64,000 bases of DNA from Acanthosepion esculentum (Eukaryota; Mollusca; Cephalopoda; Sepiida; Sepiidae). Made by a program: the position numbers and the translations under genes. Location of the stretch: positions 149,445,683 to 149,509,682 of the forward strand of contig OZ038478.1 in the NCBI GenBank assembly GCA_964036315.1, read 5' to 3'. Shown one piece after another: positions 18,204-27,724 of this stretch (position 1 is the stretch's first letter; each line of letters starts with the position of its first letter). The notes under the pieces were generated by a model that was given only the letters and a program-made list of their open reading frames with translations, had not been told where the DNA came from and made no database searches.

Positions 18204-19241
18204 GAAACATTTCTTATTTCTATATGGGCAATTTATCTCCCAATGTCTTTCGTTACAACGTCTGCAATTATATGGTGGGACTTTTTTATTTTCGTTCTTT
18301 TTATTTTCTTGTCTATTATTAAAATACGCTGACTTTTTTCTCCAATTTTTCTCTAATGGGTACTTTGACTGCTTTTTTATTTTTTTAATATAAGCAATAC
18401 CAGCTTTTTAGATTTTTTGCGACCCTTTCTTTAACTTTACGGCCCGTTGACACTCCTCTGCTAACTTTTGCAGGGTAAGGCCTTGTTCAGATTCGAGTTT
18501 AGACAAAACTCTAGGTCTTATTTCGGCACTCTTACTGGATACCAGTCCTTGAGCAAAAATTAAACACTTGAATTCTTCAACCGTAATCTCTGCCAATCTG
18601 AAATTGTCACAATGTCTATTCACTATAGATGCATATGTTAAGTAATCCTGATCGTCGGATTTAGAGACATTCATGCATAACCATCGCTTATGCCAAAGCG
18701 ACATATTTGCTCCAAACAGCTCTTTTAGCAATTTCACTGTTTCCGAAAATTCCAATTCAGTGGTTTTTCTCGGTAGAATAAAATCTACAAATTTGCTATG
18801 TTCTGCTGTACCTAGCTTTCTTAGTAATAGACTGACTTTTCTTGAATTCGACCAGTTTTCACAGTCTGTGTAGAAAATATCTTCATATCGTTTAAAGTAC
18901 GCTTCAAACGTTTTTTCTTCGTCTGGCACATAGTTGAAAGTTTCCAGCGAATTAAATATGGTGTTATTAGAATATGAAGAATTTCCCTCATTTGCCTGAT
19001 AGTTGTTTAATTTCTCCAGTGTTAACTTTTGAATTTCTAAAAGTCTTTCATCTTGTTTTTCTTGATATTTTTGTTGTCTTTCATCTTGTTTAACTTGATA
19101 TTTTTGCAGCGCTATCAGTTGTTCTTGCTGTGCTATCTGTTGTTCTTGCTGACGTTGTTGACTCAACTGCTGGGATTTTAATAATTCAGATATGACTTTG
19201 GATAGTTCCTCCATTTTTAGCTGATAGTGTTCATGCAACAA
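18204..19241 (-). pseudogene. Ty3-2 gag, interrupted by one nonsense codon
   Basis: The start ATG at 19241 gives a Gln-rich coiled-coil-like region with QEKQDERQQ-type repeats (residues about 20-95), then the capsid-like region: ETFNYVPDEEKTFEAYFKRY, SLLLRKLGTAEHSKFVDFIL, LWHKRWLCMNVSKSDDQDYL and LIFAQGLVSSKSAEIR. The frame stops at 18408 where Ty3-3 has a Glu codon. Beyond the stop the same frame continues through a lysine-rich stretch to a zinc knuckle-like CRRCNERHWEINC (about 18230). Apart from this stop, gag is open. Confidence 0.92.
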
Positions 19242-19860
19242 GGAATATACTTTTAATTTGTGTATCCACGAATATCATATAAGCTGACCAAAAAAATCGA
19301 AACAACGTACGACTTTTATATTTTATGTCTTGCTTTTACATTCACGCCCGTGCTAATCAACTTTGGTATTTTTTTTTTCGTGAACAGAGAGCGTCGGACT
19401 TTTTTTTTTCGTTTTCGACTCCTGTTCGCGTATTTCAATGACAACGTCTGATTTTCTTATCAGAGGTAATTCGTCACTATATTGTTGAACAAATAATTTA
19501 AAAAAATAATTTTTTAAAGTTTGTTACCTTTCAAAGTCGACACGGTGTATTTGTGCTCCTTTTAAATCCATGCATGTTTTTGTAGTCGGCCAATTTTTCT
19601 TTTTAGCGGGTGTCTCGTTGTAGATAATTTTTTAATTTAAAATTACCGTTATTCGTTTACGACACCTTTCAATTTTTCTGAGTGAACGTTCCTTTATGCT
19701 TAGTCGTCTTTTAACGAGTTTTACATATGCAGAAGTTCAGAATCCTTCGTCGTTATGTTAACGTTGGACTTTGAATTAATAGTTTTTTTTTTCAGCCTGG
19801 GTTCTTCAATGACTTGTCCCAATTGTTGAAACTCTCACTATTAATTCTTTCTTCTTTCCG
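19242..19860 (-). other. Ty3-2 untranslated leader
   Basis: AT-rich leader conserved in Ty3-3 as far as the window edge. Open frames here on the plus strand are shadows. Confidence 0.7.
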
Positions 19861-19968
19861 TATGGTTCGTTCTACTTCTTTGCCATTGTTGAAACTTGGC
19901 GTATGGTTCGTTCTACTTTGTGGCCACTGTTGAAACTTGGCGTATGGTTCGTTCTACTTCGTCGCCAT
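19861..19968 (-). repeat. Ty3-2 leader: three LTR-end/primer-site-like modules
   Basis: A 41-bp unit containing tatggttcgttctactt and tgttgaaacttggc starts at 19861, 19902 and 19943. On the minus strand each copy reads an LTR-end-like TTTCAACA followed by a primer-site-like TGGC, then GAAGTAGAACGAAC. The copy next to the true 5' LTR therefore repeats the LTR/primer-site junction. Confidence 0.82.
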
Positions 19969-20588
19969 TGTTGAGTCTTGACTCATTGTTGAATCTCGCC
20001 TATTTGCATGGAATAATAATGCAACACAAAATGTACTTAGAACAAGAATGTATTATAACAAGAAAGTGTGCACAATAAGTACATATAGTATTTCTGTATA
20101 TTTCTGGGAAGACGTTCCTGGAGAATGTGTTGACTAGTCGCAGTCGATCAGAGTCTCTAGTTGGATCTCGTGATTCCTCCGGGATTCACTTGACCTCCCA
20201 CACGGCCAGGTTGTGACACAAGGTCGGAGTTTAACGTGGGAAGGGAGGGGGAATGGACGCGAGTTTTCACCCGGGTCGCAGTGCTTTGGCTTTAGCTAGT
20301 CATAGCTGGTCATAGCTTGTCCAAGCTGGTCATAGCTAGTCAGACGTGGCCACGATACTACCAGCGCAGGGACGAATCCCTGCCGCCGGCCTTTATCGGA
20401 GAAGGAATCCCGGCCCCATAGGCGATCATTCAATGAGTAATCTGCGAACAGATACTACACTTTGATCTTAGCCTTGGGGCTTCGTAGAGACCGAAATCTC
20501 GGGATTCGTCCTCCTCGTCTTCCGGTACCAACCCTTATTTATATAGTAGGTAGTCACCTATGCAGATTAGGTGGATCCCACCACAACA
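19969..20588 (-). repeat. Ty3-2 5' LTR (620 bp) with inserted sequence
   Basis: Same ends and body as the 289-bp 3' LTR, but split by a 322-bp insertion at 20181-20502. Outside the insertion the two LTRs are nearly identical, so the insertion is younger than the element. Confidence 0.92.
20181..20502 (-). mobile_element. Inserted sequence with U2- and U4-snRNA-like segments
   Basis: The insertion is absent from the other LTRs and is flanked by an imperfect 9-bp duplication (gattcctcc at 20172-20180, gattcgtcc at 20503-20511). On the minus strand, 20473-20446 matches the 5' region of U2 snRNA, including ggctaagatca and the branch-site-recognition sequence GTAGTA, with one extra base. Further on, 20367-20348 resembles the 5' start of U4 snRNA (tgcgct.gtagtatcgtggcc). 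It ends in a tandem of a tagctggtcat-type phrase (about 20297-20342) and GC-rich unique sequence. It looks like an snRNA-derived SINE; I cannot say which family. Confidence 0.6.
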
Positions 20589-20593
20589 GTTAT

Positions 20594-20715
20594 TTTGATT
20601 ACCCTAAAACTGAAACGTCAGTTATCAGTTATTCAACTTGGCTTCTTTACGGCTAAAATGAAATGAATTAATGTTGCGTTCAATGGATCATTAATAGAAA
20701 GAAAAACAGGATTTG
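20594..20715. other. Ty3-2 right flank
   Basis: Unassigned; it starts after the GTTAT target copy. Confidence 0.3.
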
Positions 20716-20900
20716 AAATTAATAAATGCCAAACACATAAAATATATCGGTGCATGGATCAGTTACAACAAATTTATTATAGGAAATAAAGAAATTGTAT
20801 ATAGAATAGATTGTGCTAGGCGTAGATTCATCGAACACCACAAGCTGCTTAAAATGAAAATATTAACTAAAAAAACGAGACATATTCCTTAATAACCTCG
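20716..20900 (+). pseudogene. LINE C-terminal relic
   Basis: The plus frame reads KYIGAWISYNKFIIGNKEIVYRI-like sequence and then a CARRRFIEHHKLL segment. This resembles the region just after the RT thumb of RTE-like LINEs (KYLGSWIS, then I..RI..AR.AF). It is about 55 codons long before stops, with no catalytic part. Confidence 0.45.
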
Positions 20901-23900
20901 TTAGCTCGACACTGTCATATGAATGAAATGAATGGTGCCAAAATCTTTCATAACTATATATCTGCTGTACACAAGAATGGCCACATTTTCTGTGGGGATC
21001 GGTGAAGACTATTCTTCAAATCTTGAGCACTGCTGCTGCTACAGAAACACAACAACGTATTCTGCCAGATAGGAGAATCCACATCACTTGAGGAATCAAA
21101 AATGGATAGCACATATAATTCGAAAATAGAATAATAGCATACACAAAATGCTGACTTTCCAATCTACCAAAAACACAAGGCAAGTAAGAAGCCCCCTTCA
21201 ATACATTTTCTTAATCATTTCACCACAAGCAAACAGTAAAGCTATTATGATACAAATGCTTACTGAGTGTGAAAGGATAAGAAAGAAACATTATTCAGGA
21301 GCGAGAACAATAGAAAATTAATCAAGAAGACAGCAGTTAAGTATTGGTTTTGTACTTAAATTTTTAATAATTAAATTTGGGCAGAAAACATGGAGTTGGA
21401 AGTCATTTTCACAATCGGGAAGTGCGAGAAAAGAAACTGTTAACATAGAAATTAGGGTTTCATCTAGCCAATTCAACTCTATTATTCTGTTTAAAGTCAT
21501 AAATTTTTTAGGTACATAACGAAGAGTTTTCGAATAATTAGCACGAATGAATTTATTGAAAGAAAACCACTTTACAGCGGTGAGAAAGTGACTGACACCA
21601 AGACTCCAGGTCAGTAACAATAATATTGATGGTTCTTCTTGGGATTCCTTATAAAACTCTAAATAGTGGACGATATACGGCAGTAATATTCAAAACATAT
21701 ACAAATGGTAAACCTATAATTTTGTAAGATATATTCGGTAGAGTGAATTTGTCTAGCACGACACAGTAAACAAAAGTGTTAGCAGCAAAACTAACAAAGG
21801 ATCATTATATTATTTCCACTTCATGCCAGCCGAGAATGTTAGACCGAGAAGCACAAGGATTTACTCTCCTGTAGGTTAGCATCAGCATTTCTGAGGGGAG
21901 GCAGAAAGAAGTTTTTCAGATGATTAATATAAAAAAAAACATTCGTTTTGGAGCGTTAAAATACCAATCCTGGCCCCAGTTAATAACAGTGTGTAGGTCT
22001 TTTTTTTCAGATCAGCTGCCAATTTCACATTATGGAATAGATCATGCCCACTGACGAGACAACATTAAATGGTTGGGTGTTCAGCATAGATGTCAAGTTG
22101 AGAATTGTTGTCATGTGCATCGTTAAATTATTAAACCGGAAATACCGTAAACTTGTGAATATGACCGGTACAACAAACCCTATCAAACGCTTTCGAGATG
22201 TACTATTCAGGCTCAATTCATTGTTTAAGAGAAAAAAAATAGCAACGGACGACAAGTCTAAATTCTCGATCAATGAATATTGAATGTTTCCTTATAAGAA
22301 AACTACTAATATCAGATATCTGCATTTTGTATGCGATACAAAGCAAAATTCGAATGTAACTAAATTATAATCAAAAAAGTTAATCTTGAATAATGTGCAT
22401 TATTAACAAAATATAATCATGTATACAATAAATCGTTACTATGAAATGAATGTAGGAATTTCAAAATATTTGGTAATGAATTTTATAATAAAAAGATTTA
22501 TATTTTCAAACTCAGTATCATTTAGTGAATATTTTAAACCGAAGAATTATTTTTTTATATTCGTTCAATTATGATAACAGCAGGAATCATCATTACCAGG
22601 GTAATGTCAAAACAAATTATTTTCACAATTTGAAAACTGACGTAAATTAAATTGAATCGTGTCAGTTATTGAAGGGATTATATTAATTCTAATAATATTA
22701 ATCGTTGGTCTATTTTTCATTAGAAAATTATAATTAAAACGAATGATCTATTTAAACACTATATAAAAGGAAAACGTTATAGTGGATTGTTCTGAGACAT
22801 TTAAAGTTGCCATCTTCTATTATCCATAGGGTCGTTTTCTATTGCAATTTCCTGATATGAAAGCTCATACGTTCTTCTATATCAAAGTCTTTTATCATGA
22901 CATCTCCCTCTTCATATCTTGGTCTTACTTGGTTAGAATCGACTGATTAAGCTTTTTTCCCTCTCTTTAATATAATGACCGTGTTATGTCCAGTTTATAT
23001 TATGACATTAAAATATTATGACAACTTGAAATGTTGTCTTTCATTAGTCGAAACATTGTTAATAGAGATTGTATTTGTCTACGAACAAGTGAAAGAATTT
23101 TATACTCATTTTAACCTCTTTAAAAATGCAGTTTTAATTATTTCTGTTTTTACGTTACTGATTAATTTCGACGTATCCAAATTTAGCAGATCTATATGTA
23201 GTAGTCCATTAGTTTTTTACGTTCTACTACTACAATTAAAATAACTTGAAATCAGACACAGGTTTGAAACGTTCCATTGAACTATTCAAATATTTATGTT
23301 TTTATATATCAAAGATACATCCAATTGTCTTAATTCCAGATAATTCTTTCATAATTTCAGTTTAACAATTTCTTCCAAAAAGCTTTATTGGAATCAGTGT
23401 TACACCACTCATTGTATCCACTTGCATAGGAAACGTCATGCCATTTCATTTAATCTTTTCGAAAAAATAATTTTCCAAATGTCTTTGTATAGAAAAAGTC
23501 ATCAATTCTCTATTGTTCTATACTATTTTCTTTTAAACTTTGCACACAGACTGAAAATTATATTTCTTCGACAGTTATGTTATTTTTTTTCAAAAGAGGG
23601 GACATTTCCTTGTCAATTTCACGCTTATATTTACATAATTGCATTTATGGTGTTTCCTTTTTATATTGTACTTTTCAACATTGTCCTCAGTAGAATTATA
23701 TTTTTATCAATTACAGCAGGTGTATTTCCACACATGCAGTTACAGAAAAATTAATCAATTGCAATTGTTCCAATATCTTATATTTATGAAATATATCAGC
23801 CATGCTTTCAATCAATCTGCTAACTTCTCTTAATATGTAAATATATTGCATAATGGATTCATCTTGTTTGTTTTTAATGGACAGAAATGTGTTTTTTCTG

Positions 23901-24300
23901 CAATTACCACTTTTTTAAATCGTAATCTTCTCTTCATAATTTTGAAAATTTCTACTTAATAACACCATTGACTAAACTTAACATCGTTTGCAGTAATTTT
24001 AAAATATTTAAAAATTATAACGTAAAAATAATAGAATAATTTAATAGCAAATAATTGTTCTAAAAATTCATTTTTCATCGTAAACGTTTGTTTGCTTTCA
24101 GTCAATATTATCAATATTCATAAAAGCAACTAAAACAACTACAAGCATTTGAAATTAACTAATATCACAACTCAACTTTGAATCTATACAAGGTAAATTT
24201 AAAATTATGCCAAAATATCAAACAGACAATTATTCTTACCAAAAAATACAAGAAAAAACTCCATAAACAAATTTAAACCAGAAACAAATCGATCATAGCC
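20901..24300. other. Long AT-rich unassigned region
   Basis: About 3.4 kb without a recognisable gene, repeat or RNA. Open frames of up to about 110 codons occur (for example 23422-23754 plus), but they are rich in Phe, Ile and Tyr as expected from AT-rich DNA and contain no domain. Confidence 0.5.
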
Positions 24301-24555
24301 ACACATGCAAAAACACACAACATGCGCACGTAATGGCCAAACACAGCGATCAAAACATTCACATGGATGTACACACGCTCAAATGCGGGTGTCTTTGGGA
24401 CAAAAATATATATACACATATTAACAAAAGCAGGGGACTACTCAGGGCACGCGCGGAAACCCGACACAAGTTAAGAAGTATGTGTATATGTATGTATATA
24501 TATACGTCTGTATGTATGACCACGGAAATTCGGAGCAGCATGAATCAATCCAGCC
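24300..24555. repeat. CA/TATA low-complexity stretch
   Basis: Scattered acacac and gtatatgtatgtatatatac tracts similar to those next to repeat R2 copy 1. Confidence 0.4.
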
Positions 24556-24559
24556 CTTA

Positions 24560-24680
24560 TCTTAAATAACAACTTAAAAGAGACTGTTTGACCAACACAA
24601 GGACTGACCAAAATTCATCTTAAAAAATAAAAAGACATGAAAACTACAGACAAAAGTGCATTTTCTTCATCAAGTCATTC
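24560..24680 (-). repeat. Dispersed repeat R2, copy 2
   Basis: Inverted partner of 2825-2960, sharing gtttgaccaacacaagga and atgaaaactacagacaaaagt on the plus strand. Confidence 0.65.
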
Positions 24681-24715
24681 ATTTCTGTAGTTCACTGCTA
24701 CTGACGAGTAGAATT

Positions 24716-24760
24716 TTTGTCTCCTGATGATGGCCATGTTGGCCAAAACGAGCCGAGAAA
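24716..24760 (+). ncRNA. Hammerhead-like motif, degenerate
   Basis: CTGATGA (24724-24730) is followed by a hairpin TGGCC-ATGTT-GGCCA and then AAAC. The arrangement is that of a hammerhead, but the GAAA box lacks its G and no GUC cleavage triplet follows. It may be a decayed Penelope terminal ribozyme; the loss of G from a GGCC-GAAAC context would fit CpG decay. Confidence 0.4.
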
Positions 24761-24850
24761 TCTAACCGGAATAATAAAAACGAAAGACCATTAACATACA
24801 ACACAGTGTCTGAAGGTTTTAATTTTTTTATATATTTTATTTTTCAAAAC

Positions 24851-24852
<2 letters not shown>

Positions 24853-24888
<36 letters not shown>
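24853..24888. repeat. (TA)n microsatellite
   Basis: Short TA tract. Confidence 0.95.
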
Positions 24889-24889
<1 letters not shown>

Positions 24890-25880
24890 TAAAATACACA
24901 AGAATCCAACATTTTAAATCCATCCTCATCTCTCTACATATATATAGATATATGATTAAATATTTTTCAAACTTAAAAATTTGTCGATAATTTGTATTAC
25001 TCTTAATATATTACATGACACAATCTGAAGATATATTGTTACGAAATGTGTGCCATGTATGGATTTATATAAATATTTATAAATAACTATTACTGTGAGA
25101 TGATTGAATGACTGCTAAGTGGATGTAATAGGATACAGTAAAATGCTATTGACATGATTTAATATCACCGTATGACACCGAGCAAAGTTATTTGATTTGT
25201 GTGCAGACGAATTACTTGCAATATAGGGGACGACATATTTCAAAGAGAATTAAGTTAATACTGAATCATAATGAAATAAAATCAAGTGTAAACCGGCAAT
25301 AGTTTGAAATGAATAAAAACTGACAAAACAGAGAAATCGAATAAAACTAAAATAATTAAAAAAAAATGAAAGGCGGAATATTGAATATTTTTTAGTTTCC
25401 GTACATAAATTCAGAATATATTGTTCAATACTATACAGGCTTTCAGACTTCAAAAGCTAATATAACATTATTTAATTATATGTTGATATACTTGTCTATG
25501 TTTACGGATTGTTTCTTCTTTTTCTATTTTTCGAGTATTGGCTTTTCAATTATCGTTGATTGGAATAGCGTTTAATTTTTCCAAGTCTGGTGATTTCAGG
25601 AATTAGTGTGTTGTAACGTCTGACTAGTATTGTGAGTTGAAAATCAAAGAACAAAACGACATGAAATGCGGTAAGAGAGCAAAAAAACATACTAATACTG
25701 GTCAAAGGAAAAATATCAAATCCTTGATCGGAAACAGGCCAGTGTTCCAGACAATATTCAAGTTGAAGAATATCAACTCGGGATTATCCTAGCGAAGTTA
25801 CTAAGCGTTGCTTGAAGGAGAAATCCGTCACAAGCCTGTGAAAAAAGTCCCATCAGTCTTCTCAGTATTATCAGTAGTCT
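24889..25880. other. AT-rich unassigned
   Basis: No gene was recognised. Confidence 0.4.
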
Positions 25881-25884
25881 TTTG

Positions 25885-27036
25885 GGGGCTATAATAAAAA
25901 TGAAGGTCGTCAAGTACCTAGAACGGAACAACCTCTGGAACTACGAGCAGTCCTTGTTTCGATCGCCCTGATCCATCTCTACCATTACTCACAGAATTGA
26001 TTTGGCTCTTAACGGCAAACACACATCGACAACCATATCATTAGACATTTCTAAGGGATTTTACAAGATGTAACATAATGGTTTGCTTCTGCAGTTATGG
26101 AGGCGTCGTCAAGTTTTCCCTTCTCGGCACAACTCTCTTTGCTTTACATGAATTAATATATGTTATAATATACAAAAATCATGCCGATGATATGACGATA
26201 TACGTGTGCACCTCTAAAAATTCTAGATGATCTCACATCCAATCTAGCACTAACTTCGCAGTGAGTGAAAAACTGGCTGATTACATTCAACGCCTCGAAA
26301 ACTGGACTAGTTAAGTTTCAACATCGCCGAACTATCGCTAGTCTCGTTGAATGGATCTCCCTTCCGGGAGTCTCCATGACTTGAGAGGTTATTGGGGATT
26401 AAACTCCCATGTAAAACTCATACTTATCATACATCGCAAAAGATGCTGGAAAATTGTTCGAATCCCTGAAAATGTTCGGATGCCGCCAAAAAGTAGCTGA
26501 CACCTCATGATATCCTCCATAATGACAAGATCCAGATCATACCTAAAATATCGCGCTGTTTTCAAATGTGAGAGAGAACTTCCCAGTACTCTCTCTCCAG
26601 GCTCTATACAGTCTAAAAGCATCTCCGAGATCTTGTGGGTGACAAATTATTTTTCACCCATCAGGCTCTTTCTCACAGATGTGATGTGGCAAGCTTCTGG
26701 CTGTTCTATCGCTACTTCCATTGAAAGTGCTCGGACGAATACATTCCTTTGTTCCGCCGGTTCTAACCTTCACGGCTAAGACCCGAATTGACACCCACAT
26801 TACAGCAAACAGCCCACATTCCCACCGTATTCAATTCGTGAGAAATGTTCCATATAAAAATTCTTCCCGAGACCCAGAGCTATGTGGGACCAACTCCCTA
26901 GTGGATGTTTTCCTGATCACTACAACGTTAACTTTTTCAAGTCTAGGGTTAACGGATATCCTTCTCTGTTAACTGCATTATGTGCCTCTAAATGTAACTC
27001 GCTAGAACCTTATTGTAATTCTCACTTTAACTTGTA
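25885..27036 (+). pseudogene. Jockey-like LINE, RT to 3' end
   Basis: Plus-strand relic of a non-LTR retrotransposon. The early part resembles the RT palm (KYLERNNLWNYEQSLF at about 25910, then TTISLDISKGFYKM at about 26030, a drifted A-box). The catalytic YADD block is decayed near 26190. The C-terminal block is easy to read in pieces: LSHRCDVASFWLFYRYFHWKCSDE (about 26665-26735 in one frame, here cited as LSHRCDVASFWLFYRYFH), then the final NSLPSGCFPDHYNVNFFKSRVNG-like block (about 26890-26955). Many stops. Its 3' end runs straight into the (TA)n array at 27041. Confidence 0.8.
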
Positions 27037-27037
27037 T

Positions 27038-27040
<3 letters not shown>

Positions 27041-27104
<64 letters not shown>
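27041..27104. repeat. (TA)n microsatellite
   Basis: Links the LINE 3' end (through tacatacata) to the end of PLE1. Confidence 0.97.
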
Positions 27105-27108
<4 letters not shown>

Positions 27109-27262
27109 GAAATATAGTCTTAAAGTGTGCTATATTTATGGGGTAAAGTGCTCAATATCAGAGATAGAGCGTGTGTAAATATAAAAGTGGACATGGAAGT
27201 CAGCACTTAGAGGCGACAGTCTGTTTCATGCTAGTGCAATCGTCAGGCGACTAGTGCTGTTA
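27105..27262 (-). repeat. PLE1 3' terminal repeat
   Basis: Contains the ribozyme (27201-27259) and the 90-bp segment identical to the 5' repeat. On the minus strand it ends ...tatatttctgca, then (TA)n. Confidence 0.9.
27201..27259 (-). ncRNA. Type I hammerhead ribozyme of PLE1
   Basis: On the minus strand, 5' to 3': stem I arm CAGCACT (27259-27253), internal loop and two closing pairs, core box CTGACGA (27246-27240), a short stem II (TGC-ACTA-GCA), GAAA (27227-27224), a very short stem III (ACAG-A-CTGT), the cleavage triplet GTC (27217-27215), and the stem I return arm AGTGCTG (27207-27201). All invariant core bases are present, and cleavage is predicted between 27215 and 27214. A very short stem III is typical of Penelope ribozymes, which often work as dimers. 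The strand matches that of the RT. Confidence 0.85.
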
Positions 27263-27724
27263 TTTTTCTCGGCTGTTTATATAAGGGTCAGTGGTGCATT
27301 ATGGGTAGTATATTTTGGCGGGTACTTTTACCGGAAGTCGCTTATTTGTTTATTTATTTATGTCAAATTATTTTGCTTGTTTTTTTGTTTGTTTTTTTAT
27401 TTTTATTTTTTATCTTATATATTTATTTATTTATTCTTTTATTTTGATCGGTGTTTTTGGTTAACGTAGTAAAAAAAATTGTTTATATAGCTTATTGTTG
27501 GTAGTCTATAATGGCCGCCATTTACCGGAAATCGCTTGTTCGCTTATTTATTTGGGTCAAATTGTTTTGCTTATTATTTTTATTTGTATAACAGTTATAA
27601 CTTTCGTCCGTTCTTTTGTTTTGATTTTATTTCGCATATTCTAACAGGTGTGGTTTTGTGATTTGTTTGGAGTAGTTTATTTTGCTTATTTTATTGTTGT
27701 TTGTTTATATATTTAATTATTTTT
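27263..27724 (-). other. PLE1 3' untranslated region
   Basis: T-rich on the plus strand, with two similar phrases (27296-27350 and 27505-27560, each with a cgcc/ggcg and a ttaccggaa..cgctt core) suggesting an old internal duplication. Conserved in part at 5700-5760. Confidence 0.6.

Larger units (their letters stand above)
14686..20588 (-). mobile_element. Ty3-2: full-length Ty3/gypsy element
   Basis: Complete insertion on the minus strand flanked by a perfect 5-bp target duplication, GTTAT (14681-14685 and 20589-20593). It encodes gag, zinc knuckles, protease, RT, RNase H, integrase and a basic tail in that order. Comparison with Ty3-3 shows the ancestral arrangement was a single gag-pro-pol frame up to the protease/RT linker, since the corresponding pieces sit in the same frame. 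Several frameshifts and at least two nonsense codons make this copy inactive. The protein type is that of K02A2.6-like sequences of invertebrates, possibly Mag-related; the clade is inference. Confidence 0.95.

Noticed and set aside
22044..22283. 79-codon basic protein on the plus strand
   Set aside because: No domain, no homologue recalled, and an equally long frame is open on the opposite strand.
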